DNA of 9,615 nucleotides from T3SED10-47 sp046483725 (lineage in GTDB: Bacteria; Bipolaricaulota; Bipolaricaulia; Bipolaricaulales; Bipolaricaulaceae): NCBI GenBank assembly GCA_046483725.1, contig JAWOCQ010000077.1:1-9615 (forward strand), in the 5' to 3' direction. The translations under genes were made by a program, and so were the position numbers. Every line of letters begins with the position of its first letter. The first letter of the stretch is position 1. Below are positions 1-6,549 of this stretch, piece by piece. The notes beneath the pieces were generated by a model that was not told the origin of the DNA, ran no database searches, and saw only the letters and a list, made by a program, of their open reading frames with translations.

Positions 1-63
1 AGCTGGGGCTCATGAACCGCACGCGGGAGGGATCTTGACCACGGCCCGCCAAGGACGTAACGG

Positions 64-100
64 TGTGGGGGGCTAGCGTAATCCCCACAGGGGGGGAGGA
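64..100 (+). promoter_or_regulatory. Stem-loop and Shine-Dalgarno region before the radical SAM gene
   Basis: TGTGGGG (64-70) is complementary to CCCCACA (83-89) with a 12-nt loop. The same CCCC (83-86) could instead pair with the run of seven G (90-96) that leads into the Shine-Dalgarno sequence GGAGG (95-99), only 3 nt from the ATG. The two pairings are mutually exclusive, so the leader could in principle switch between an open and a partly sequestered ribosome site. No T-tract follows, so this is not a standard intrinsic terminator. The pairing is visible; a regulatory role is speculative. Confidence 0.3.
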
Positions 101-102
101 GT

Positions 103-1515
103 ATGAACAAGCTGGAGAATGCAGTTCTCATCGAGCCTGCATCCCCCAGCATCCATTTCTTCCGCTACGCTCGCATCCCTAGCCTCGGGCTCCCCATCCT
201 CGGGGCGCTGCTCAGGAGGATGGGTCTCCGGGTGAAGATCTTCTGCGAGCACCTGGCGCCGATCGACTGGGATACGGTGGCCAGGGCCGATCTCGTTGGA
301 ATCAGTGCCCTCACCAACCTTGCCCCCCGGGCCTACGAGATCTCGCGGACTGTGCGCGAGATGGCAGCCCGCATGCACCGGGATATCACGGTGGTCATGG
401 GCGGGCCCCATCCCACATCCCTGCCCGAGGAAGCACTGGCCCAGGGGGTGGATTTCGTGGTTCGGGGGGAGGGGGAGAAAGCCTGCGAGCGCTTGGTGCG
501 GGGGTTGCGGCAAGGGGGAGGAGTGGACGAGATCCCCGGGCTTTCCTATCGAAAGGGAGAGGAGATAAGGCACAACCCGGGGTGTCTACTTACAGGGGAT
601 CTCGATGAGCTGCCGTTCCCGGATTTTTCCCTGATCCAAGGGGCGGAGAGGATGACCTGCACCCCGCTGCAGACTTCGCGGGGCTGCCCCTATGATTGTG
701 AATTCTGCTCGGTGGTACCCATGTATGGCCGCAAAGTCCGCCAGCGCAGCATCGAGGGCGTGTTGGAGGAGCTCAAACAAACGGACCCGGGGAAGCACGT
801 GTTCCTGGTGGACGACAACTTCTCCGCCGACCCCGACCGAACGCAGGCCCTGATGGAGGCGATGCGTGCAGCTGGAATCAAGCGGGAGTGGTCTACCCAG
901 GAGCGGGTCTCGGTGGCCAAGAGACCGGATCTACTGCAGAAGATGCGCCAGGCGGGCTGTGTCATTTTGTACCTGGGGCTGGAGTCGATGAATCCGGAGG
1001 CCTTGGATGAGTGGGAAAAAGGGCAATCCCCCGAGGACGTGGAGGAGGCCGTGTCCACCATCCACGCCCAAGGGCTGTGGGTGCATGGGATGTTCGTCCT
1101 TGGCGCCGATGCGGACACCCCGGCCAGCGTCAACAAGACGATCCAGTTCGCCCTGCGCTCTGGAATCGACACGGCGCAGTTCTTCGTCCTCACCCCTCCG
1201 CCGGGCACCCGCCTGTACCGGCGCCTGAACGACGCCGGACGGATCTTCGATCACGATTGGAGCCACTACGATGGCCAACGCGTAGTCCACCTCCCTAAGC
1301 GGCTCTCCCCGTGGGAGCTGCAGGAGTTGTCCATTGAGGCCACCCGCAGGTTTTACAACCTGAGGCGCGCGGTGAGCTGGGGGCTGCGCGGCAGATGGAA
1401 GAACGCCGCTCTCGCTGTGTACGGCCGGTGGCTGCTCGGCCGGTGGCTCCGCCAGCAGGCCCCCTCGCTGGCGAGCCTGAAGGAAGCGGGCCAAGGGGAC
1501 AGTCCCTGTCGATGA
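103..1515 (+). CDS. B12-binding-domain radical SAM protein
   Basis: This is a 470-residue radical SAM enzyme with an N-terminal cobalamin-binding-like Rossmann domain (about residues 8-150; GISALTNL, VMGGPHPTS and VVRGEGE are typical of that domain). The radical SAM core follows, with the cluster motif C195-PYD-C199-EF-C202, the standard CxxxCxxC that holds a 4Fe-4S cluster for S-adenosylmethionine cleavage. The C-terminal part (SPWELQELSIEATRRFYNLRR) resembles the tail of BchE/HpnJ/HpnR-like enzymes, often annotated DUF4070. These act on unactivated carbons in lipid, hopanoid, porphyrin or natural-product substrates, and the substrate here cannot be read from sequence. No cobalt-ligating DxHxxG motif is apparent, as in many members. 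No in-frame start exists between the stop at 79-81 and the ATG, so the start is firm. The gene stands alone, with no partner methyltransferase or terpenoid gene nearby. The last codons include a copy of the GGGGACAGTCCC repeat. Confidence 0.9.
   Translation: MNKLENAVLIEPASPSIHFFRYARIPSLGLPILGALLRRMGLRVKIFCEHLAPIDWDTVARADLVGISALTNLAPRAYEISRTVREMAARMHRDITVVMGGPHPTSLPEEALAQGVDFVVRGEGEKACERLVRGLRQGGGVDEIPGLSYRKGEEIRHNPGCLLTGDLDELPFPDFSLIQGAERMTCTPLQTSRGCPYDCEFCSVVPMYGRKVRQRSIEGVLEELKQTDPGKHVFLVDDNFSADPDRTQALMEAMRAAGIKREWSTQERVSVAKRPDLLQKMRQAGCVILYLGLESMNPEALDEWEKGQSPEDVEEAVSTIHAQGLWVHGMFVLGADADTPASVNKTIQFALRSGIDTAQFFVLTPPPGTRLYRRLNDAGRIFDHDWSHYDGQRVVHLPKRLSPWELQELSIEATRRFYNLRRAVSWGLRGRWKNAALAVYGRWLLGRWLRQQAPSLASLKEAGQGDSPCR
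1495..1507 (+). repeat. Dispersed 13-bp palindrome, copy 1
   Basis: GGGGACAGTCCCT matches the perfect palindrome GGGGAC-W-GTCCCC found elsewhere in the window at 12 of 13 positions and is preceded by AA, like the other copies. It lies inside the last codons of the radical SAM gene and encodes its C-terminal residues QGDSPC, so the repeat may have supplied the present end of that protein. Confidence 0.5.
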
Positions 1516-1518
1516 CTA

Positions 1519-2583
1519 CTATTGCCGCGCCATCTGCGCCTGCATCCGGCGGGCGAGCCATACGATGAGCGGCAGCAAACCAGCAGTGATGACCAGCGCC
1601 ACGGTGACCTCCAGCCACACGCCGGAGAGGGGCTCTCCAATCACAGAGACCTGCCAGATGGGCTCGATGATCCAGTACAGGGGGAAGAGCATCGCGATCC
1701 ACCGCGGCCAATCGGGGAAGAGGTAAAAGAGCGCTGGTGCAAACAGGACCAGCCCTACGCCCTTGATCAGCCCGAACAGCATCGCCGAGTCCTTGGACAC
1801 CACCCCTACGAGAAGCCCCAGCATCGCGGTCAGCCCGGCGGCGACCACGATCACCAGCAGCACCTCCAGGGGCCTGGGGCCCAGTGCCTGGTTGAAAAGC
1901 AGCGTCACCGCGCTCATCACCGACGCAAACGAAAGGCCCAGCGCCCACTTGGCCATGAGGACCTCGCGGGCCTTCGTCGGGGTAACGACCATTGCCATCA
2001 GCGTGCCCTGCTCCTTTTCCTCCACCAGGCTGGAGCCGGGGACGAAGATGCCGGCCATTACCAGGGCATAGAACACGATCACCGGTACGAGCCGCAAGGA
2101 GAGGGGCAACCCCTCCTCCCCGAAGGTCACGAGCTCTACCTCGGCCGGGGCGGCGTTCCCCGCGAGCTCACGCAGGGCGTCGACGACCGTCGCCTGCAGG
2201 ATGAAGCGATTGGAGGCGTGGCTCTCCCCACCGACAAAAAGAGGTAGCGGCGGCCTCTCCGCGCCCCGCACGGCCTCGTCGAACCCCCGGGCAAGGACGA
2301 GCCCGGCGTCGAAGTCGTTGTCCTCTACACGCCGCCTGAGCGCATCGGCGTCGTCGAGCAGGGTGAGCTCGATTCCCTCTACCTCGGTGAGCGTCGCCGT
2401 GAGCGCCGAGGCGCCCTCGTCGACGAGCGCCAGCCGCGGCGCGGGGGCGAACAGGGCGCCGAAGGCGAACTGGAAGAGCACCGTCAGGGCCAAGGGGAGG
2501 ATGATCGTGTACAAAAAGAAGGGCGAGCGCGGACCGAGGGCGAGGTCCTTGCGCAGCACCTTCCACACCCGGGCCAGGCTCAC
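1519..2583 (-). CDS. ABC-2 family permease (second permease of exporter operon)
   Basis: This is a 354-residue membrane subunit of an ABC exporter. A first membrane helix (about residues 22-45, FFLYTIILPLALTVLFQFAF) is followed by an extracytoplasmic domain of about 150 residues, then five further hydrophobic segments. The cytoplasmic loop has the ABC-2 hallmark VEEKEQGTLMAMVVTPTKAREVLMAKW. I chose the GTG at 2583, because it shares a GTGA overlap with the stop of the upstream permease gene. A longer in-frame reading exists to 2751, but it runs through the upstream gene and its extra residues do not look like protein. The gene ends 3 bp from the convergent radical SAM stop. It probably forms a heterodimeric channel with the preceding permease, powered by the ATPase at 3824-4687. 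Substrate unknown: NatB-like sodium export or drug, lipid or peptide export are all possible. Confidence 0.88.
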   Translation of the reverse strand: MSLARVWKVLRKDLALGPRSPFFLYTIILPLALTVLFQFAFGALFAPAPRLALVDEGASALTATLTEVEGIELTLLDDADALRRRVEDNDFDAGLVLARGFDEAVRGAERPPLPLFVGGESHASNRFILQATVVDALRELAGNAAPAEVELVTFGEEGLPLSLRLVPVIVFYALVMAGIFVPGSSLVEEKEQGTLMAMVVTPTKAREVLMAKWALGLSFASVMSAVTLLFNQALGPRPLEVLLVIVVAAGLTAMLGLLVGVVSKDSAMLFGLIKGVGLVLFAPALFYLFPDWPRWIAMLFPLYWIIEPIWQVSVIGEPLSGVWLEVTVALVITAGLLPLIVWLARRMQAQMARQ

Positions 2584-3827
2584 AGGGACACCACCTTCCT
2601 TCGGAGCGCGAGGAGCCCCGCGCCGTACAGGGCGACGCACCACCCGGCCCCGATGGCAAACGAGGGCCACAGGGCGCCCCAGCTCGCCCCGTACACCGTC
2701 GCCCCCAGCAGCGCATCGAGAACAGGGTAGGTGGGGATGACCCGCACCCATGCCGCCGTGGAGCCGGGGAACAGCACGGTGAACGCAGGGATCATAAGGG
2801 GCACGGTGATCAGCATCGAGTAGAACAGCTGGCCGATGAAGTCCTTGCCCGCCGCTCCCACCACCATCGCCACCCCGGTGAACATCAGCGCCCCGATGAG
2901 TATGGTCACGAGCAACACAAGCCAGTTGTGCCCGGTGAACGCGCCCACCAGCGCCAGAACGAGCACCCCCTGCCCGAGGGCCAGCCCCGTGCCGAAGAGC
3001 GTCTTGGAAAGCAGAAAGTCGCCCACGCGAGCCGGGGTGACGAGCACCGCGGTCACCGTCCGCTGCAGCACCTCCGTGGAGATGAGCGAGCCCAGGGAAA
3101 ATGTCTCCAGAAGCAGGATCATGAACGCGATCATCGGGATCAGCTTCTCGCGCAAGGGGATTTGGTCGCCCGCGCGGTCAGGCCCGAGGACAATTGTTTC
3201 CTCGTCGGGCAGCCTTACCGGGAGCTCCCGTCCGGAGAGCTGGTAGGCGGCCTCACGCACGAAGCTCCTGAGCGCACCGCGGATCTCCGCGGGGACAGTT
3301 GCATGGGAGTACACCGTGACCGCAGCTTCCACAGCACCGGAGGCAAGGTCGGCGACGAATCCTGCCGGGAAGGCGATTCCCATCTCCAAGTGCACCCGCT
3401 CGGCGCCCGCCGGCGGGGCATCTGTGGCTTCTCTTTCGCGGAGGACGGCCGTCCCGTCCTCCCTCCTCCACGCCTCCAGCTCCCCGTGGAGCACGGCCAA
3501 GAGGTCGGCCTGGCTTTCCATCTCCACGATGCGCAGGCCTTCCTCCTCCCAGGGGCCGGCGGCCGCGGCGAGCTGGCCGAGCTCCTCCTCGGGAACGCCC
3601 ATCTCCCCAAGCGCCTCCGCCCCTTCGGCGAGGAGCGTCCCCAGCGGGGGGCTGATCGCGAGGGTGAGTTCCTCGTCCACCTCACCGGGGGCGATCCAGA
3701 AGATCCCCACCACAAACACGAGCGTCAGCCCCGTCAAAAAGAGGTACAGCTTGTCCCGGGAGTAGGCGCGGAGCTCCCGCTTTGTGAGCGCGGCGACGAT
3801 TGCCCCGCGGGAAACGGAGCGGCTCAT
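2580..3827 (-). CDS. ABC-2 family permease (first permease, NatB-like)
   Basis: This is a 415-residue membrane subunit. A cytoplasmic N-terminus with the typical KRELRAYSRDK stretch leads into membrane helix 1 (about residues 27-46). A large extracytoplasmic domain of roughly 180 residues follows, then the C-terminal membrane half beginning LIPMIAFMILLLETFSLGSL. The loop STEVLQRTVTAVLVTPARVGDFLLSK is the ABC-2 signature region. The architecture (one helix, large outside domain, five helices) is that of NatB/YhaP-type exporter permeases. The ATG start overlaps the stop of the ATPase gene by four bases (ATGA), and the gene's own stop overlaps the next permease (GTGA), which implies translational coupling and fixed subunit ratios. 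Its sequence differs clearly from the second permease, so the channel is probably a heterodimer. Confidence 0.9.
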   Translation of the reverse strand: MSRSVSRGAIVAALTKRELRAYSRDKLYLFLTGLTLVFVVGIFWIAPGEVDEELTLAISPPLGTLLAEGAEALGEMGVPEEELGQLAAAAGPWEEEGLRIVEMESQADLLAVLHGELEAWRREDGTAVLREREATDAPPAGAERVHLEMGIAFPAGFVADLASGAVEAAVTVYSHATVPAEIRGALRSFVREAAYQLSGRELPVRLPDEETIVLGPDRAGDQIPLREKLIPMIAFMILLLETFSLGSLISTEVLQRTVTAVLVTPARVGDFLLSKTLFGTGLALGQGVLVLALVGAFTGHNWLVLLVTILIGALMFTGVAMVVGAAGKDFIGQLFYSMLITVPLMIPAFTVLFPGSTAAWVRVIPTYPVLDALLGATVYGASWGALWPSFAIGAGWCVALYGAGLLALRRKVVSL

Positions 3828-4687
3828 CCGGCGAGCCCCCTGCCGGTGAGCTGGATGAAGATCGCCTCCAGGGTCGCCTCTTCGGTGTGGATGGTCATAA
3901 GGCCCGGCGAGGCCGCCAGCTCAGCCAGGCGCGCCGAGGCGCCGTCCTCGGAAAGCGCGATCCGCTCCTCGCGCACCCCGTTCCCCTCGCGCAGGCGCAC
4001 CCGCACCGAGCGCTCCCCGTACTTGAGCTTCAGGTTCTCCGCGGTGTCCAGGGCCATGATCTCCCCCTCGTTGATGAAGGCGACGCGGTCGGAGAGCTCG
4101 TCGGCCTCGAACATGTCGTGCGTGGTGAGCAGGACAGCCGCACCGCGCTCGGCCTCTTGTTTGATCGTTTTCCGGATCTCCGCTGCAGTCACCGGATCGA
4201 GCCCGGCCGTGGGCTCATCGAGGAACAAGACGCGCGGGCTGTTGATGAACGCCCGGGAGATCATCAGGCGCTGGCGCATACCTTTTGAGTAGCTGTGCAC
4301 GCGGTCCTTCGCCCGGTCGGCCAGGCCCACCCGCTGCAGGGCCTCCAGCGAGTGCGGCTCTTTGATCCCAAACAGCGAGGCGAAAAAGTCCAGGTTCTCC
4401 AGGGCGGACATGTTCAGGTACAGGTTCTTCTCCTCGAAACAGACGCCGATCTGCGCCTGGAGCTCCGGGTCGCCCCGGCCGACCTCCCGTCCCAGGATCT
4501 CCGCCCCGCCGCCCTGGGGCGGCAGCTGCCCGGTTAGGATCTTGATCGTGGTCGACTTTCCCGCCCCGTTTGGGCCCAGAAAACCGAGGATCTCCCCGGG
4601 CTGCACCTCAAAGCTGATCCCCTTGACCGCCTGGATGTGGCCGTAGGCGTAGCTCAACCCCTCCACCTTGATCGCCGGAGTCGTCAT
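3824..4687 (-). CDS. ABC transporter ATP-binding protein (CcmA/NatA-like)
   Basis: This is a 287-residue cytoplasmic ATPase that drives the two downstream permeases. Visible motifs: Walker A GPNGAGKS (38-45), signature YSKGMRQR (133-140, the YSKGM variant common in ABC-2 exporters), Walker B VLFLDEP (153-159) with catalytic E158, the D-loop AGLD (161-164) and switch histidine H190 in TTHD. The Q-loop position reads IGVCFEEKNLY (80-90), so glutamate stands where glutamine is usual. The C-terminal 80 residues are the small extra domain usual in NatA/CcmA-type proteins. It is first in the operon, and its stop overlaps the next start. The ATG at 4687 has no Shine-Dalgarno sequence, but a -10-like TATACT lies 9 bp upstream, suggesting a leaderless or nearly leaderless message. 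Confidence 0.94.
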   Translation of the reverse strand: MTTPAIKVEGLSYAYGHIQAVKGISFEVQPGEILGFLGPNGAGKSTTIKILTGQLPPQGGGAEILGREVGRGDPELQAQIGVCFEEKNLYLNMSALENLDFFASLFGIKEPHSLEALQRVGLADRAKDRVHSYSKGMRQRLMISRAFINSPRVLFLDEPTAGLDPVTAAEIRKTIKQEAERGAAVLLTTHDMFEADELSDRVAFINEGEIMALDTAENLKLKYGERSVRVRLREGNGVREERIALSEDGASARLAELAASPGLMTIHTEEATLEAIFIQLTGRGLAG

Positions 4688-4696
4688 GGCCCTGAG

Positions 4697-4726
4697 AGTA
4701 TAAGGGGAGCAGCTGTGCTGAGTCAG
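4697..4726 (-). promoter_or_regulatory. Candidate leaderless promoter of the ABC exporter operon
   Basis: On the minus strand TATACT (4702-4697) matches the sigma-70 -10 consensus at 5 of 6 positions. CTGACT (4726-4721), 18 bp further upstream, matches the -35 consensus at 4 of 6. The -10 box ends only 9 bp before the ATG at 4687, which would put the transcript start within a few bases of the start codon. No Shine-Dalgarno sequence is visible there. The site lies beside the IS256 remnant, so the promoter could be inherited from, or disturbed by, that insertion. Confidence 0.4.
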
Positions 4727-4747
4727 AACTTGGGTTCCACCCCGCTC

Positions 4748-4915
4748 ACCACGCTAAAGCGGATGTGTGCGGAGCTCGATGAGAAGATGGAGCGGTTCCG
4801 CAACCGGCCGCTAGAAGGGGAGTACCCGTACGTGTGGCTTGATGCCAAGGAGGCCGGTGAAGACACGCTGACCTACATGACCTTCCCAGCGAGCCACTGG
4901 CGGAGGATCCACATC
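4748..4915 (+). pseudogene. IS256-family transposase remnant, internally deleted
   Basis: The reading TTLKRMCAELDEKMERFRNR followed by PLEGEYPYVWLDA (4748-4846) corresponds to the centre of IS256/Mutator-family transposases, at the first catalytic Asp region (YPYxWLDA). It then jumps directly to EDTLTYMTFPASHWRRIH (about 4859-4912), which in intact transposases lies well over a hundred residues later, just before the usual STNPLERLN. The intervening DDE catalytic region is missing and no frameshift is needed to read both halves, so this is an in-frame internal deletion. The N-terminal domain and the conserved tail are also gone. The frame stays open to 5059, but residues after the HWRRIH stretch (HIGLDVTGGSEFGFG onward) do not look like transposase. 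No function is expected. Confidence 0.75.
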
Positions 4916-5034
4916 GGCCTCGATGTGACAGGCGGTTCGGAGTTCGGCTTTGGCCCCATTGCCCTGTTCGGAGGGCTCGACTGGCTCCTTTTCGGAGGAT
5001 CTATCCCTCTGGAGTTGTCGGGTCTGGTATGTAA

Positions 5035-5047
5035 GGGGACTGTCCCC
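5035..5047 (+). repeat. Dispersed 13-bp palindrome, copy 2 (perfect)
   Basis: GGGGACTGTCCCC is a perfect palindrome around a central T, flanked TAA on the left and CTA on the right. It lies between the transposase remnant and the stop codon of the AbiEii-like gene (5064-5066). Folded as RNA it gives a 5-bp stem with a 3-nt loop, without a T-tract, so it is at best a weak terminator for the leftward toxin transcript. Its place at the edge of IS debris suggests an insertion-element end or REP-like repeat. Confidence 0.6.
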
Positions 5048-5063
5048 CTAAGCAGATAGGCTG

Positions 5064-5882
5064 CTACGCTTCCGGATCGTATGCCTTGCTCAATGCTGTC
5101 AGCACCACCTCACGCCTCAACACGGCGCGCTCCTCGGGGCTCTCCAGGAGTGGCGCCACGTCCTCGGAGATGCGGCGGAAGTTGGCATCGCGTAGTCTGT
5201 CGGCGACCAACTGCGTCCAGCTTGCCTCTGATACGTCGTCCCCTGTCCACCCCGTCTGAGCTAGCGCGTTGCGCAACAGGGAGATGTTGGGTCTCACCGG
5301 CTCCCTGCGCGAGAGGTACCACAGAAGATCATAGATATCCCTCCCCTTGATGTGCGGCCGGCTGAGGACCGCGTGGACCTTCCCCGCCATCAGCGAAGAA
5401 AGGTCATGATGCACCAGAGCTAGCAGGAAGTGGCGGTTCACCAGGGTGGTCTCTGTACTGGCGCCTGCTGGAGGATTGGTGTCCACTTCCAGCCTGATTG
5501 CCAGCTTCTGGGCTTTGTGTGAGGTCAGCTCCGCCTCATGGAGGATCTCCCCCACGCGCACAGAGACTGTGTGTACGGCGGTTCTCTCCCGCAGGTGCAG
5601 ACCAACGTCGAACCCGGCCATGGATAGGTCCCGTTCTATGCGGCGGGCAAGGCGATGCAGGTCGTACTGCGAAGGGTGCTCCAGCGAGAAATCCAAGTCT
5701 TCCGAGAAGCGGCGCAGCCCATGCAAAAAGCGCAGGGCTGACCCTCCTACGAAGGCCAGCTGTTCGAAGGCCCTGGCCGACTGCAGGGAGAAAAGGAGGT
5801 GTGCCTGCAAATACTCCCGTAGCACGTTCAGCCGGTCGCGTCGCGGGGTTTGTCTGGCCAGCTGGAGCGCACGTTCCTTCAT
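5064..5882 (-). CDS. abiEii: AbiEii-type nucleotidyltransferase toxin (type IV TA)
   Basis: This is a 272-residue member of the AbiEii/DUF1814 nucleotidyltransferase family, the toxin of AbiE abortive-infection systems. The four family motifs are all present: GGSALR (46-51) followed by D62 and D64 in SEDLDF (metal-binding nucleotidyltransferase core); IRLEVDTNPPAG (129-140); HDLSSLMAGKVHAVLSR (159-175, K168); and KGRDIYDLLWYL (179-190, with D182 and D185). Family knowledge: these toxins act as nucleotidyltransferases that halt growth, and related enzymes modify tRNA ends, protecting the population from phage. I chose the ATG at 5882 because it overlaps the antitoxin stop as ATGA and begins the homologous region. 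An upstream in-frame extension to 6200 runs through the antitoxin gene and is not believable. All key residues are intact, so the toxin is probably active. Confidence 0.9.
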   Translation of the reverse strand: MKERALQLARQTPRRDRLNVLREYLQAHLLFSLQSARAFEQLAFVGGSALRFLHGLRRFSEDLDFSLEHPSQYDLHRLARRIERDLSMAGFDVGLHLRERTAVHTVSVRVGEILHEAELTSHKAQKLAIRLEVDTNPPAGASTETTLVNRHFLLALVHHDLSSLMAGKVHAVLSRPHIKGRDIYDLLWYLSRREPVRPNISLLRNALAQTGWTGDDVSEASWTQLVADRLRDANFRRISEDVAPLLESPEERAVLRREVVLTALSKAYDPEA

Positions 5883-6517
5883 AGCCGCTCGTACTCCCGG
5901 GCCATCCTCTCGCGCTCCGCCAGCACCCAAGCTGCCGCCTGTTTTACCTTGCTGCCCCCTATGCGTTGGGCAAAGCGGTCCAGCCTCTCGGGGTAGACAA
6001 TTTCCAGGTTCTGCAGTCGCAGCTCCTTGATTGTGCTCTCCGTGATTTTCCCCCGCCACAGGTGCGCCAAGTCTAACAATGCCTTTTCCGGCAGGGCAAC
6101 GACGCAGCTGAACCCCCCTTGGTGTTCCGCCTCGTAGCCCCAGAACAGACGGGGGTGGATATGCCGGAAGGAGAAGCTGCCCACCGGAGTCTCGTACCAC
6201 CTGGCCTTGGCGGGGGTAACCGAAGTGACAACGGGGACAGCTTCGGGGATCATCCTGTGCCAGCTCAGTGCTCGTTCCAAGCTCACGTATGATGGATAGA
6301 CGAGGGCATTAGCCACGTGCTCCAGAGGCGGATCGGCCTTGCGGTACGGCTCTGCCAACATGTACTTGCCACGGGCCAGCTTCAGCAGCCGTCCGGCGCG
6401 CACCCACCGGCTGAGTTGCACCTGCAGTGCATGCGGATGTGACTGCCCGGCGTAGACCATGGCCGGCTCAATCACCGGGCAGTTGCCGAAGCGCCGCAGG
6501 AACTCTTCCCATGTCAT
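5879..6517 (-). CDS. abiEi: AbiEi-type antitoxin / autoregulator (type IV TA)
   Basis: This is a 212-residue protein of the AbiEi family (COG5340-like regulators). Residues 1-55 read as a winged-helix DNA-binding domain (HALQVQLSRWVRAGRLLKLA then RGKYMLA, the typical wing). The C-terminal antitoxin domain contains YPSYVSLERALSWHRMIPE, VTSVTPAKARWYETPVGSF and LPEKALLDLAHLWRGKI, all characteristic. AbiEi proteins repress their own promoter and counteract the AbiEii toxin without stable protein-protein binding. The ATG at 6517 is preferred over an in-frame TTG at 6523, because the TTG lies inside the inverted repeat and at the -10 box. The ATG is 6 bp from that box, implying a leaderless message. 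The stop overlaps the toxin start by four bases, so the pair is translationally coupled with the antitoxin made first. Confidence 0.9.
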   Translation of the reverse strand: MTWEEFLRRFGNCPVIEPAMVYAGQSHPHALQVQLSRWVRAGRLLKLARGKYMLAEPYRKADPPLEHVANALVYPSYVSLERALSWHRMIPEAVPVVTSVTPAKARWYETPVGSFSFRHIHPRLFWGYEAEHQGGFSCVVALPEKALLDLAHLWRGKITESTIKELRLQNLEIVYPERLDRFAQRIGGSKVKQAAAWVLAERERMAREYERL

Positions 6518-6519
6518 TT

Positions 6520-6549
6520 CCAAAGTATAACATAAACGCTATACTTCGG
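6520..6549 (-). promoter_or_regulatory. Operator/promoter of the abiE operon (10-bp inverted repeat)
   Basis: On the minus strand CCGAAGTATA (6549-6540) and TATACTTTGG (6529-6520) form an inverted repeat with 9 of 10 pairs, separated by exactly 10 bp, so the half-site centres are 20 bp apart, about two helical turns. The downstream arm contains TATACT (6529-6524), a 5/6 match to the -10 consensus, and ends three bases before the antitoxin ATG. No good -35 is seen; TTGCTG at 6555-6550 is weak. AbiEi antitoxins are known to repress by cooperative binding to inverted repeats in their own promoter, so this is the natural candidate operator. The repeat is seen; the binding is inferred. Confidence 0.6.

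Noticed and set aside
103..1515. Idea that the radical SAM gene, ABC exporter and thioredoxin form one natural-product or maturation cluster
   Set aside because: They differ in orientation, are separated by debris and an AbiE module, and no precursor peptide or shared regulatory signal is seen.
1522..2247. Long plus-strand open frame opposite the second permease
   Set aside because: It is a GC-driven shadow rich in His, Gln and Arg; the minus strand encodes a clear ABC-2 permease with membrane helices over the same bases.
2584..2751. N-terminal extension of the second permease
   Set aside because: It overlaps the first permease and its residues are not membrane-protein-like; the GTG at 2583 in the GTGA overlap is the natural start.
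2928..4292. 454-codon plus-strand open frame
   Set aside because: It crosses the ATPase/permease boundary, has low-complexity charged composition and no recognisable domain; the minus strand is fully explained by two coupled genes.
5883..6200. N-terminal extension of the AbiEii-like gene
   Set aside because: The extension overlaps the antitoxin gene completely; homology begins at the ATG at 5882, which shares an ATGA overlap with the antitoxin stop.
6229..6240. GGGGACAG half-match to the dispersed palindrome inside abiEi
   Set aside because: Only one arm is present, inside conserved coding sequence; chance in GC-rich DNA.
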